NCBI GenBank assembly: GCA_021613535.1
Contig: CP075492.1
Coordinates: 2,108,001-2,172,000, forward strand
Length of the DNA stretch: 64,000 nt
Reading direction: 5' to 3'
Origin: Adineta vaga
Lineage: Eukaryota > Rotifera
Shown here in pieces: positions 45,846 through 56,599 of the stretch. The position numbers and the translations under genes were made by a program. Under the pieces are notes generated by a model. That model worked only from the letters and a program-made list of their open reading frames with translations, was not told the DNA's origin and searched no databases. Each line of letters opens with the position of its first letter. Position 1 is the first letter of the stretch.

Positions 45846-46005
45846 TTCTTTTGATTCGTAGTTATTAATAGAGATCAGGTTGTCGGAAATGCAGTTATCT
45901 GTTGTTTGGGCCCCTCTGAATCTTACTATCGTTTTCTCTTTTGCAATTTCGATTTTAAAGTATTCTACCGGTTTCGACCTTGTCCAAGGGTCTCATCAGA
46001 TGGAT
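45769..46005. repeat. 237-bp duplicate of 32370-32606 with hammerhead-like core
   Basis: It covers the start of ORF C and its leader. The core at 45966-45999 (minus strand) has CTGATGA, stem II CTTG/CAAG plus GAC/GTC, GAAA and palindromic ACCGGT with A as the cleavage base, but no stem I pairing with the flanks. Confidence 0.7.
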
Positions 46006-46364
46006 TGTGTCTGTCTCCTGACTTTTCGCAGTGCTCAACTACTTAAATAGTAACGATCGTTTTTGATACTGATAAGATATTCAAAAATAACGTTCTCATG
46101 TTTAACACAAAATAAGAGAAGAATATTCAAAGGATCAATAGACAAGTACATGGAAAAGCAAAATAGTAACTTCTCATCGAAACCGGTCGGCTACGTATAG
46201 CCATGGAAAGTCTCGTCTTCACCTTTGATATAAGATAATGAAAAATAGTCATCGACTTTATTCTTAGCTTCCTTTTTATTAAATGAAATAAAACTGATCG
46301 ATAACAGAAAAAGTTACTTTTTCGACGAATTATCATTTGTCTGTGGTGTTAAATCGACATAATA

Positions 46365-47035
46365 CTATTTGTTTGTCGATGTCGATGTCGATGTAGTAAC
46401 ACCGAGCCTTTTCGATTCTTCTTTTGCTTCATCTTCATCTCGTTGTCTACGTTCTGCTGGATTACCAACATCGATCTAATTAATACAGAAATAGTTCAAT
46501 ACTTCATATTTCTCATAAAAATTCTTTTCTACACATCTTACCCATTGTCATGGAAGTTCTTCTTCCATGTACACATTGAGATACCAATTAATGTAATCCT
46601 CCAATATCCGAGGATTATTTAATCTCGGATTTGAAGGTGTTAATCCATAGTATCGCCGATACATTGGTGAATAAAAGAATTGACTATTAGCCGACACCAA
46701 TGGAGTTCCCTACAGGATAGAAGTAGTATGAAACAAGTTCGATTCCAAAATTCATGTTTATTCAAAGTTGTCCTTACCACTGTTCCTTCTCGTTTTTCAC
46801 CATCAGGTCTGCTGCTTGATGGCCTGTGACCTGAAACAAGGCTTGGTTCAGGTGATGTTGATATCTTTTGTGGTACTTCTTCATGGCATTTTAAACCAGA
46901 AGAAGACCGAGTGACGGCTTCATCAGATAGTCTTCTGATTATAGGCCGTCTTCTTGCTGCTCTTGATGGCATAAGACCATCGAGAAGCCGTTTGGCCAAT
47001 GGTTTGTGGTCGACTGACTTCTCGCGGCTAGGCAT
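46365..47035 (-). pseudogene. Unknown three-exon protein with one in-frame TGA, ORF B
   Basis: Exons 47035-46778, 46709-46542 and 46475-46365 join with phase 0 throughout; lengths of 258, 168 and 111 bases are all multiples of three. The N-terminal region is basic (REKSVDHKPLAKRLLDGL, RAARRRPIIRRL) and rich in Ser/Pro; exon 2 is aromatic (SQFFYSPMYRRYYGLTP, EDYINWYLNVYMEEELP); exon 3 is charged and ends in a Thr-Ser repeat. A TGA at 46548-46550 interrupts EELP-stop-QW two codons before a splice site. Perfect exon phasing suggests a recently active gene. No family recognised. Confidence 0.55.
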
Positions 47036-47211
47036 ATCTGACGAGTAAATATTTATACTTAAATCTAAAGTATAAAGCAAAAATATAATATATCTCTATG
47101 CTCTACATCGATACAAGAGTACGTCATGCAACTTTATTTCAGTCTGACAACTAACAAATGATCATGCAAAAACGAACACATACAATAATAAAAAGAAAAG
47201 AAAACACTACT

Positions 47212-47406
47212 TCAGATCGACTGTTCAACGTCTGTTGCTTCCATTCTGGTCAATAATGATGCCGAAGGTTTCTTTCGAACAAACAGATCATTCAAAGATG
47301 GATTCGTCAATGCTGTTATCATGACACGTACATCTTTGACAGCTGATCCTTTGTAACCATAATATTTCGTCCATAATTTCCGAAATTGTCGATTGAAATC
47401 CTTCGA
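47212..47406 (-). pseudogene. 5'-truncated ORF A at a telomeric tract
   Basis: About 64 residues (KDFNRQFRKLWTKYYGYKG, KDVRVMITALTNPSL, NDLFVRKKPSASLLTRM) run to TGA at 47212. On the 5' side the frame enters the tract at 47408 without a start codon. It looks like the end of a broken gene and is not recognised. Confidence 0.45.
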
Positions 47407-47407
47407 T

Positions 47408-47430
47408 GAGGGTGTGGGTGTGGGTGTGTC
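47408..47430 (-). repeat. Telomere-like tract, C-rich on minus strand
   Basis: Plus strand GATGAGGGTGTGGGTGTGGG then TGTG. It marks the upstream end of the five-ORF minus-strand block and has the same orientation as the tract at 43401. Confidence 0.75.
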
Positions 47431-47697
47431 ACGTCGTTAGATTCCGTAGAATGAACGAATATATTTAAGTAAATATATGAAGAGTTCTTTATTAGGAATG
47501 AACCGAAATAGATGAAGATAGAGAATGAGAAAGAGAGAACCAAAGGTATAGATGTGTAGATACATACATGTATAGATAAACGTAACTATATATATATGTA
47601 TGTATGTATAGGAAAAATCCAAGAACGAAAGGAAAACACATATATCATATATAGAAAAGTCCTTCTGTATGTAAAGGAATATACCATATACATCACA

Positions 47698-47776
47698 GGG
47701 TGGGTAGTGGTGTGGGTGCGGGTGTGGGTCACACTATACTTTTAACCCACAAACACACCACACCCACACTCTGAGT
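47698..47776. repeat. Telomere-like hairpin cassette
   Basis: G arm GGGTGGGTAGTGGTGTGGG..., linker of about 20 bases including ACTATACTTT, C arm ACCCACAAACACACCACACC... ending CTCTGAG. Arms are diverged, so it is old. Confidence 0.65.
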
Positions 47777-47779
47777 ACC

Positions 47780-48700
47780 TAGACGAAATAGAACGTAGGT
47801 ATAGAAACGAAAGAAAATGATGATCGAGATAGTTATATGTTCAAAACAACACATTTTCAACGACAATATATATTGGTATGAAAGAAATGAAGATTTACTC
47901 TTTTCTTTGACAATTGAATGGAGCAAAGCCAGCAATTATTACTCAAAAATGTCTGACCAATATTGTCCATCGAGTAGAAACAATATTAAATGATTTATAT
48001 TACTTGAAATGCATCAGTCATGTTCAACATACAATGACCGATGTCAATCATGCACAAGTTTAACTGAATTATTTATATTTTATACCTAAACTGATCTAGT
48101 AGGCCTCTTCTTCTAAACTATTTTTTTATTCTTCTCTATTCTTTTGATAATTAGAAACTAGTTATGGCAGCCTACTCACAACTCTGCCAAATGAATTTAC
48201 TCTTACATTTGATTTGAATAAATCAGTGTAACAATGTAAATTCGTCTTTGTTTTGGATTTTTAATTCAAAATATATAAGTCATTCGTCAATCGCCTTAGC
48301 CAGCGTGAAACTAGTTATGGCAGCCTACTCACATCTTCAAGATAGCTGGTGGAAACACTCTGAAGTTTATCAGAAAGTAACTGTGAGCAACACTATAGCA
48401 TCTCGGTATACCAAATACTCGCCAGAACGGGCTCCGTCTTAATTTTTCTCAGCTGTATTACTATCTTAGCATCGGGACGTAGACTCTTTAAGAATGAAAG
48501 AGGCCAACTTTTCTTTCAAGTTCCAGGTTTATTGCTGTTGAAGTCAATAAAGGAAAAAAGACACTACACATAAACATATCTTGGTTAAAATAAAACGCGA
48601 CAATGAACAGCGAGGGAAAAAAATCGTTTTAATTGGTTTTTTGATTTGTGGATGACGGATTATGATACAGAGCAAGTGGAGCAAGCACTTAGAACTAGTA
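47780..48700. other. Intergenic with a 27-base direct repeat
   Basis: A direct repeat containing ACTAGTTATGGCAGCCTACT occurs at about 48152-48178 and again at 48307-48333. Nothing else is recognised. Confidence 0.5.
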
Positions 48701-48708
48701 ATTTTATT

Positions 48709-49401
48709 TCAATTAACATCCTCATCCCATACAGTAGCAATGGCTCCTTCGTAATCTGTGCAATCTATAGAACCATATCCGCCATTCCTCAACGATTCCA
48801 CCAACTCCTTCTCGCATCTATCGCCATCTTCTTTACATTGTTCGCATTCATCGTCGCGATTGTGCTCATTTTGAAAATAATCGACCGCTGCATCTATTTC
48901 AGAGTCCAGAGATTCACTCACATTGATATAAAACACTCTATGATACCTCCCAGCTTCTCCAACCTCTTCTATCTTGGAAAAAAACAGTGTTTTAGTTCCA
49001 GGTTTGACCAAAATCCGTAAGCAATATGCTTGATCGTCTCTACCAATAGTATCATAGCAGAAAGCTAAAGTTCCATCTTTGCAAATAAGTGCTTTTTCGA
49101 TCTGCGAATCTTCTTTCCTCATTTTCTTCTTGATATGAGACGTATTCCATCCATTATGTTCATCGCTTTTTTGGATCGCCAGATCCTTATTCTTGTAAAT
49201 TCCTAAAACGTGACCTCCATGATACCCGTCAGATCTCCATGCAACAAAAAGAGCCATCGATGAATAAATGTTAGAGATGATTGTGTTGAGACGGTGGCTG
49301 AGACCGAAGAAGGTATAGTAAAGATCGGCTGAAGCGAGGTAGCTAAAAAGAATTTGTAGGAGCTCAACTGATAGAGCTTGTTCGAAAGTTGTAGGTGGCA
49401 T
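48709..49401 (-). CDS. F-box-like protein (230 aa)
   Basis: An intact frame begins with an F-box-like helix set (FEQALSVELLQILFSYLASADL, split as FEQALSVELLQ and ILFSYLASADL, followed by YYTFFGLSHRLNTII), the arrangement common in rotifer F-box proteins. The C-terminal half is acidic and Cys-containing (DDECEQCKEDGDRCEKEL) and ends GAIATVWDEDVN. F-box proteins recruit substrates to SCF ubiquitin ligases; the substrate here is unknown. A single exon without stops or frameshifts. The plus-strand frame opposite is a shadow. Confidence 0.7.
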   Translation of the reverse strand: MPPTTFEQALSVELLQILFSYLASADLYYTFFGLSHRLNTIISNIYSSMALFVAWRSDGYHGGHVLGIYKNKDLAIQKSDEHNGWNTSHIKKKMRKEDSQIEKALICKDGTLAFCYDTIGRDDQAYCLRILVKPGTKTLFFSKIEEVGEAGRYHRVFYINVSESLDSEIDAAVDYFQNEHNRDDECEQCKEDGDRCEKELVESLRNGGYGSIDCTDYEGAIATVWDEDVN

Positions 49402-50505
49402 TTTCTTTTTTTGACCTAAAAGGAAAGTGAAAAGAGTCTAATGACGCGTAGACGAATATTTTCTGAATAAAGCTGATAAGCGTAAGAAGGGGAAATGAAG
49501 ATTTCATCAAGTAGATTATTCTGTTTCATGAACCGCACGTCCGAGTTTCGAGAGAACTGAAGTTTAGAGCTCCAAATTTGAAGTCTTCTTGTATCTAAGT
49601 GAGTTTTTTGTGTAGAGAAAAAAAGAGGATGACACGAACGAGCGGCTATCTTTCATGTTCAGGAAGGAAAATCGTACGTACCGTAGTTCCTGGGATTACC
49701 GCGCCTGTTTGAGTTCATCTATCTACTATAAAGCGTCGCTTTAATAAATAGGCGCGCTAGCAGAAAGAATGAATGCGAGAAACACACTGATAGATATAGA
49801 TACAGTTGATAGGAAAGAATGAATAGTCGTTGTGCAAGAAGTAGAGAGAAAAGATAACACGTAGGGAGAAAGAAAGGAGGTAATGAAGGTTGAATAAGGG
49901 TTTTCCAAGAAAAAGAGCGATGGAGACGAAAGCGAAAGGAAGGACATAGAAGGCCGAATTGAATCATTACAGTATGAGATCTAACTTCACGAGTAACTCG
50001 AGTTTGATGTAAGCTCGTGACTACCCATTTTGCACCTAAAAGTCAGTTCTCAAGCTGAAGTGCTTGCGGAACTTATGAAAATGAGAGTCTAGAATGCATT
50101 AGTGAAGGATGTTTTGCAGAAAACCTCGCAGTCAATGACATTCATTAATACACCTGAATGAATATCACGGTGAATTTAAGAAAGGTTCTGTAAAAAAAAA
50201 CCTACTATAAACAAAGGTAAAAGTTGCATCGGATGATAATACGTTCTCCATACTTTCACGCAACGGCTCAAATGATAGCGCGCTGAAACGGAAAGAACAA
50301 AATCCTTCCTTTCAAGCCTTGAAAGTACGATAAGACGGGCACTTACTTCGTTAGTTGGCATAGAAGGTGACAGACAGTTGTATTCAAACATAACTAAATA
50401 ATTTTGATATCAAGAAAATATAATGTTCAACCATATAAAATGTTTTTAATCTATCAAGAGTTTCTTGATACTTTTGCAAATCAGCATGATTGGAATGAAT
50501 GTCAA
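49402..50505. other. Intergenic
   Basis: Purine-rich stretches at 49740-49950; no supported gene. The first 36 codons of the frame entering the tract at 50508 are not transposase-like and are probably chance. Confidence 0.35.
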
Positions 50506-50507
50506 TA

Positions 50508-50535
50508 TCCACACCCACACCCACACCCTCAAGAT
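50508..50535 (+). repeat. C-rich telomere-like tract at the 5' break of a Tc1 transposase
   Basis: CCACACCCACACCCACACCC then TCAAGAT. It ends with the CTCAAGAT terminus seen in the hairpin class, but no G arm precedes it. Confidence 0.7.
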
Positions 50536-51081
50536 AGTTCATTTCATATGAAGCAGGCGATAAAACGTGTATGGATAAAGCGTGGTGAAAAATATTATGT
50601 GTCAACAGTGAAGCATCCTGTCAAAATTCACGTTTGGGGCTGTTTTAGTAAATATGGATTTGGGAAATTGATTTTATTCAAACAAACGTTGAATTCAGAA
50701 TTTATGTGCAAAATTTACAAGAATGGACTATTGCCATCGGTAAATAAATGGTTTGGTGATAATAGTTGTGACTGGAAATTATTAGAAGGTAATGATCCGA
50801 AGCACACTTCAAAATTTAGTAAACGATTCAAGAGTAACAATTCTATAGAATCATCACCATGGCCCTCGCAATCTCCCGACTGTAATCCAGTAGAAAATGT
50901 TTGGTCACTAATGAAGCTCAAAATAAACAATCGGCCACTTACATCAGTCAACAACTTCTGCAGAAGAATAAAAAAAGAGTGGAAAAACTTATCTATTGAA
51001 TTTTCTGAAAAATTGGTACTTTCTATGGAAAATAGAATAACGTTATTAATTCAAAGAGAAGGCGACTATATTAATTATTGA
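50530..51081 (+). pseudogene. Tc1/mariner transposase, 5'-truncated
   Basis: From the DSSF motif (position of the first catalytic Asp, normally DESxF) the frame reads as a Tc1-type DDE core: KRVWIKRGEKY, VWGCFSKYGFGKL, GNDPKHTSKF (second Asp) and WPSQSPDCNPVENVWS (Glu of DD34E), to TGA at 51081. The DNA-binding paired-like domain is missing; in its place lies a C-rich telomere-like tract. The open frame through the tract (PHPHPHP) is incidental. The catalytic triad survives but the protein cannot bind its ends. Confidence 0.8.
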
Positions 51082-51586
51082 GATGATGTACATACAATGT
51101 AGTTTCTATAAATAAAATATTAAAAAATAACTCCTTTGTCTTGTCGATTTTTTTCGTCGGGTCCACTTATGGCGGCGGGTGCAAGTCTATTAAGAATTTG
51201 TTTTAAAACGACCGACTTATGACAGAATACTGTAGTTGTCAGGAAAGTATAAAACAAAACTATTTGCACAATTATAAATACAACAACAGAATTCTGTCAA
51301 ATTTCTATATTGGTAGTCACAGACACAATATTCATTTTTATGTGCGTTGTCCCAAATAGAATTCTGTTGGTGTTTTTTCATTTTAAAAAAGAATTCTGCA
51401 ACTGCTGCTAAATGAAAGATTTTTTTTGGAACAATAATGCTCTTTAAAAAGTCATAATTAATGATATTATAAAGTTTTATTCTTTTTAAAAATTATTAAA
51501 TTCAATGTTCTTGAAGATCTTCTTTGAATTCTGAATTCTTGCTGAATTACGTAGATTTTGCTTAAATAATAATAATATCATGTGAA
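51082..51586. other. Flank of the Tc1 fragment
   Basis: AT-rich; an expected terminal inverted repeat could not be paired because the left end is gone. GTCGGGTCCACTTATGGCGG at about 51157 is a candidate end. Confidence 0.3.
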
Positions 51587-52142
51587 TTAAACTGGTGAAT
51601 TGGTTTGTTCAACCATTGCTATTACAGGTGGCTGTGTCGTTAATGTATATAAGGGTGGGAGATTAACTGTAGAAGCTTCATATGATGGTGGTACTGTCGA
51701 TTCATATTTGGATGGAAGTTCAGCAGATGCAATTCCATATGAGGGTGGTGATGCTTCGTATATACTAGTGATTAGTGATGCAGGACTGATATTATAAAGA
51801 GATGGTATATAAACATTTCCTGTTGGTTTTCGTACAGGCTGTTGTTGATTTGGATGTCTTACTCTTTGATTGTTACTGGTAACCATAGAAGAATGTGAAC
51901 GTTGTTGTTTATGTCTGAAATGCGTGGCCAAGCACACACATACACAAATGAGAAACATAAAACCTGCCACACTGCTGGACGTAATTGCTATATTCTTTGA
52001 TGATAGTGAAGTTTTTGCTGGTAATGTTGAAAATCTTGGAAAAGGCTTTACTGCTTGAATAATACTGTAAATAGATCTACATGAACGGGAATGTGTTTCA
52101 CAAACTTCAGTGACTATCAGAAACGAGTATAGAAATAAAAGC
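51587..52142 (-). CDS. Single-pass membrane protein with three PPxY motifs, 5' end replaced
   Basis: After a signal-like LLFLYSFLIVTEV, the ectodomain has CETHSRSC, a membrane segment SSVAGFMFLICVCVCLATHF and a cytosolic tail with PPSYG, PPSYE and PPLYT motifs, which bind WW domains of NEDD4-type ligases. Short Cys-containing ectodomain, TM and PPxY tail is the layout of Shisa/WBP1/VOPP1-like adaptors; that is inference. Upstream the frame runs directly into the hammerhead unit (52143-52238), so the native first Met is lost or lies at the junction. It ends TAA at 51587. Confidence 0.6.
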
Positions 52143-52171
52143 TTTAGTTTACTGATATTGCAGAATTTCTT

Positions 52172-52224
52172 TACCACCTGATGAACGATTCTGTTAAATA
52201 GGAATCGAAATCTAGATTGTGGTA
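52172..52224 (+). ncRNA. Hammerhead ribozyme motif (family 1), upstream of telomeric tract and Athena copy 2
   Basis: Stem I TACCAC, core CTGATGA (52178-52184), two bases, stem II GATTC/GAATC, GAAA, palindromic stem III ATCTAGAT, cleavage after T52218, then GTGGTA (52219-52224). Essentially the same 95-bp unit occurs inverted at 43420-43518. The two linker bases after the core are shared by all family 1 copies. Confidence 0.75.
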
Positions 52225-52235
52225 GTTTAATTTCT

Positions 52236-52276
52236 TTAAACACACCCACACCCTCACCCACCCACACCCTCACCCT
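52236..52276 (+). repeat. C-rich telomeric tract between hammerhead and Athena copy 2
   Basis: CACACCCACACCCTCACCC-type units, 12 bases downstream of the hammerhead and 25 bases upstream of the ATG of the reverse transcriptase gene. Confidence 0.85.
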
Positions 52277-52301
52277 TGTGTTCAAACCCTATCTCGATTT
52301 A

Positions 52302-54444
52302 ATGTCGAATCCATTTACAACACGTGAATGGAATTATCTAAAACTAGGTAAGATTTGTTGCATTCATGAGATTTGATATTGACTAGAATTAATCAAATTG
52401 TTATAGGTCCATCATTTATTCGACTAAATCAAAGTGCACTTTGTTCTCGAAAACAACAAGAAACTATAATTAAAAATGAACATAACGATATTTTTACTAA
52501 AGTTCAAGATTATCTAGTCAAACTTTGTCGTATACCAAGAACAGTGTCTATTTTTCAAGAATATTCTGATCAACTTCTTGATTATCTTCAACAATGTTAT
52601 TTTTCATCTATACCATATAAAGATCGTATCGAAGCACATAAACAAGCACAAACTGTTGCATCTATCCGAAAGAAGATTCAACAAAATCATCTTATTATAC
52701 GTCTTACTGATAAAGGTCATAATTTCTATATTGGTTTAGCAAGTGAATTTGAAAAGAAAGGTCAAAAGTTCTTTTCTGATACAAATGCCTTCATAGAATT
52801 AACAGAGAATCCATTCAATGAAATTTTAAATAAAGTTATTCAATTACTTAACACTTTTTATTCAAAAAAACTCGTTTTAAAATGGCAATATGAACAAATG
52901 ATGCCTAATCGCACCAAATGTGAATTAGCTCATTTATATTTCAATCCTAAAACACATAAGGTGTAGTAATAGCTATCTCGGAATAATTATATCTTTTGTA
53001 TTTAGAATAATATACCAGTTCGACCGATTGAAAATACAATTCGTGCTCCAACAACAAAAATATCAAATTTTCTCGATAAGATTATTCGTCCAATATTTGA
53101 TAAACATTGTTATACAACTACTATTATTGATGGTGCCCATTTAATCAAATGAATCAATAGATATATTAGAACCAGCATGTTTAAACCATCAACTTTATTC
53201 TGTACATTTGATATTCATAATTTATATACTATGTTACCACAGGAAGAAGCATTGAATACTCTGGTAGAATTTCTTTATGTCCATGGTTATCGAAAAGTGA
53301 AAGGAATTGCACTTGATACCATTCGAAAGTTGGCCTCAATAGTAATTAAAGAAAATGCTTTTATCTATGGCCATAAAATCTATAAACAAACTACAGGTGG
53401 TGCAATGGGTTCCTCATTTACTTTAACATTAGCTAATATATTTATGTGGAAATGGCAGAAGGAATTGGTTCGTTATCAAGATATTACTAGTGAATTTTGG
53501 CAGGTACATATATCTATCATAGAATATAGAAACATTAATTATAATTCTTATAGATATATTGATGATGTTTTCATGACATGGAATAAATCTGAACAACAGT
53601 TAAGAAAACTATTAGATGAAGCAAATCAATGGCATCCAAATATTAAATTAGATTATAAAATTAGTCAAAGTCTTCCATTTCTAGATATAGTTCTAACAAA
53701 TAGTGATGGTGTTCTTTTAACATCAGTTTATCATAAACCAAGTGCAGAACCATATGTGGTACCATTTACATCCGATCATCATCCATATGTATACCAAAAC
53801 GTTATCCAAACTGCCTTGGCACGAGCTATTCGATATTCATCAACATTGGAGGCATTTCATTGTGAACAAAAAGAAATAAAACTCATGATATTGTATAATG
53901 GGTAAGCATTTTGTTCCTTATTAGAACAAAATCAATGAAATTATATCAGAAAAATCTATTTTAGTTATTCTTCATCATTTATTAGTGATAAATTCTATAA
54001 ATATATGCTCGAATATATCAATATCAACTCTTTTTCGTCACTTATCACAGATACGACACAACTTTGCCTATTACGTCAGAAAATGTTGGCTCAACCCACG
54101 ATTCGTCAAACACAATTGACCAAAAGTATGCTTCAGCTGATGCAAATGATGAACAACCAGATGATTCAACAGTTACAAAGCGTGAAAATGTAATGCATTT
54201 GCAAGATCGCTTCTTTATTCATTATACACATGAAAAACGATTTCCTTCGTTCAAAAGAGATATGCATCAATTATACCGAAACGTATTCCAGAATACACCG
54301 GCAATGGCAGTTAGAATGGTTGTTGGCAATCGAAATCGTCGAGATGGTAAGCAAGAGTTGATTCATAAACGTCCAAAACAATATATGCTATTGAACAAAC
54401 AGATGAAAATCAAACGTTTGAAATTTTCATCAACTAAACATTGA
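52302..54444 (+). pseudogene. Athena-like Penelope-family reverse transcriptase, copy 2, nearly complete
   Basis: Exon 1 (52302-52347, TREWNYLKLG) joins exon 2 (52407-52960, GPSFIRLNQSAL ... NPKTHK) and exon 3 (53006 on, NNIPVRPIENT, DIHNLYTMLP, TTGGAMGSS). The YIDDVF catalytic motif follows a 50-base intron-like segment at 53504-53553 that the present frame reads through; splicing it would need a one-base correction in a T run, so the junction is damaged. Thumb and C-terminal parts follow (SVYHKPSAEPYVVPF; 53965-54444, FFIHYTHEKRFPSFKRDMHQ, VGNRNRRD). TGA at 53150-53152 and a frame change near 54120 also disable it. No GIY-YIG domain is present. It lies between two telomeric tracts. Confidence 0.88.
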
Positions 54445-54449
54445 TAGAA

Positions 54450-55400
54450 CAAATTACTAATGCTTTTCTCATTTAATTCTATTTATTCATGCAATGGAAA
54501 TAGTATTTCTATGTTTCTCTTACTAATAGATCATTTCTTATGGCGTTTTTTATTTCGAAAATGTAATCTAGTATATATTTCTTTATTCTATTCTAGATCA
54601 ACAATACAAACTACTTCAATATACTATATATTATGCAGCAAAATATCATCTAAATTCGATTAAAACATAATTAAATTCAATTTTTCAATGAATTTAATCA
54701 TTTTTTATGGAATTTGTCTTAAAAATAGATTATGTTACAGTGTCATTTTCATTTTAACTTAGTTTTAATTCATTCGAAATCCATTTTTACGATTCTGAAC
54801 CATCTTTCAAAGAATATTCCAATCAAAAAGTAATGTTCAAAATTATTGAGTAAATAGTTTCTATTATGGCAAATTGTTATTCTCATTGTTTTATTCTTTA
54901 ATAGTAGTTCGAACACAATATAAGCAAATCTAAAAAGTCGACAATCAATTTGATTCATTATAATTGAGGCCCACAATCAATTATCAAGAGTAATACATTT
55001 AGTATTGTAAAGAAAATGAAATATTTTCTCCTTTCTTTTAGATGAGAATCATATTGTCTATATCCAAAAACAATATGTATCTTATTCTTTCATTATAATA
55101 ATCGAAATACAATCTCAATTATTATTATCAAGTCTGCCAAAAAGGTATGATTAACATCTATTCATTTATATGATTCAACGATATTGAAAATAATAAGAAT
55201 TTATATTGAAGAAAGAAAGATATTTATTGCTGGATTAAAATAAATCAAACAAGAAAAAAACAAAACAAAATTAGAATGTCTTCATTCTTCAATGAAGACA
55301 AACCACATGGACGTGCTGCAAAAAGAACTATCTAATACAAAAATGATAAGCGGCACTACCACGCGCACAAGCATAACGAGCAAAGAACAGAAAAAAAACA
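54450..55400. other. AT-rich 3' region of the Athena copy 2 unit
   Basis: No gene recognised. Very AT-rich with short frames only. Confidence 0.4.
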
Positions 55401-55406
55401 AAAAAA

Positions 55407-55811
55407 TTAACTACCACCATTCGTGATAGTGATGTCCAACGATTTATGTTCGTTTTTTCTCGGCGAAACATCGAGTGTTATACTACCATGATCATTGTTA
55501 ATGACCACGGTTGTTGCCTGATGTCCATTCTGTTGTTGATTATTTCCAGTAGTTGTTACTGGTGCTCATGGTGGTCGCGTTGGTGGTGGACCAAGTGCTC
55601 CTCGTCTACTAATGTGTAGACGAGTAAAGCTTGCATGACCATCATCGTCTTTACGATGTTCGTACAAGATCACCAACTTGTTATGCTCAATACGAACCTT
55701 CTTATATTGAGCATTGATCGGTGCTTCAGCACGAGCATCATCACTACTGCTTCCGTTTGAAGCAGCACCATTAAATCCACATCGCTGAGAACGTCGACTT
55801 ACTTTTGGCAT
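55407..55811 (-). pseudogene. Small basic/Gly-rich ORF with an internal TGA
   Basis: The ATG at 55811 opens 81 codons (MPKVSRRSQRCGFNGAA, KKVRIEHNKLVILYEHRKDDDG, RLHISRRGALGPPPTRPP) to a TGA at 55566-55568. Beyond it the same frame continues 52 sense codons with coding character (TTTGNNQQQNGHQATTVVIN, HGSITLDVSPRK, LDITITNGGS) to TAA at 55407. Either the TGA is a CGA-to-TGA loss or the gene ends early. It is antisense to the reverse transcriptase inside the same tract-bracketed unit. Function unknown. Confidence 0.45.
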
Positions 55812-56599
55812 TTTCTTAATATGAATGAAGAAAAAAAAAAAGATTCTCTGCTTCTTCGACTTTATATTCCTTCTCTCTCTTTTATTTCTTTCCTTTGGTA
55901 TTTTTTCCAGAACAAATGTTCTGTTTCTTCTTTCTATACATTGATCAAAAATCTTCTTCGCTTTGTACGTGACCAATATGTATAGAATGCATGAAAAAAA
56001 ACTATGAAGAAAATATTCACATGTTTTTGAATTCTCGATATACCAATATCAAAACTCATCATACATCTATGGATTATGAGAATATATCTTTTTCTAGTGT
56101 ATCCAGACACTCACAAGCCAACGGAATCTACAATAAAAAACAGTATATAACGGTTCATTCTATATTTTGAATATAACAAACATTCATAGGATGCTAGTCT
56201 TTGATCAAGAATCAATTGAGATCAACGATAAAGAACTGCAAGTTACAAAAAAAAAAATAAACTAGTCTCGCAAAGAACATAAAAGTACCATAAAATAAAT
56301 CCTTTACAATCATCCATCATCAAACTACATCAAATACTCCAAGCAAACTGAATAACGCCATCCAAACCAACAGCCAGAGTTCAAATGACAGAATCCATCC
56401 AAATTCTCAGCAACAAACCGACTACACCATACAACAGCATCAATCAATCCAAAACTAAGGTCTGATTTAATCAAACCAACATACTTCGTCTTAATTCACA
56501 GCAGTGATAACAGTGTATTTCGTTCGAAAATGATTGAATTGAGTTGTTTTTGACTTTCTAAGTTGAAAATAATCTAGTTTTGATCGTTTTTGACTGAGA

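Noticed and set aside
48646-49020. Plus-strand frame with hydrophobic stretch opposite the F-box gene
   Set aside because: It is antisense to a better-supported gene.
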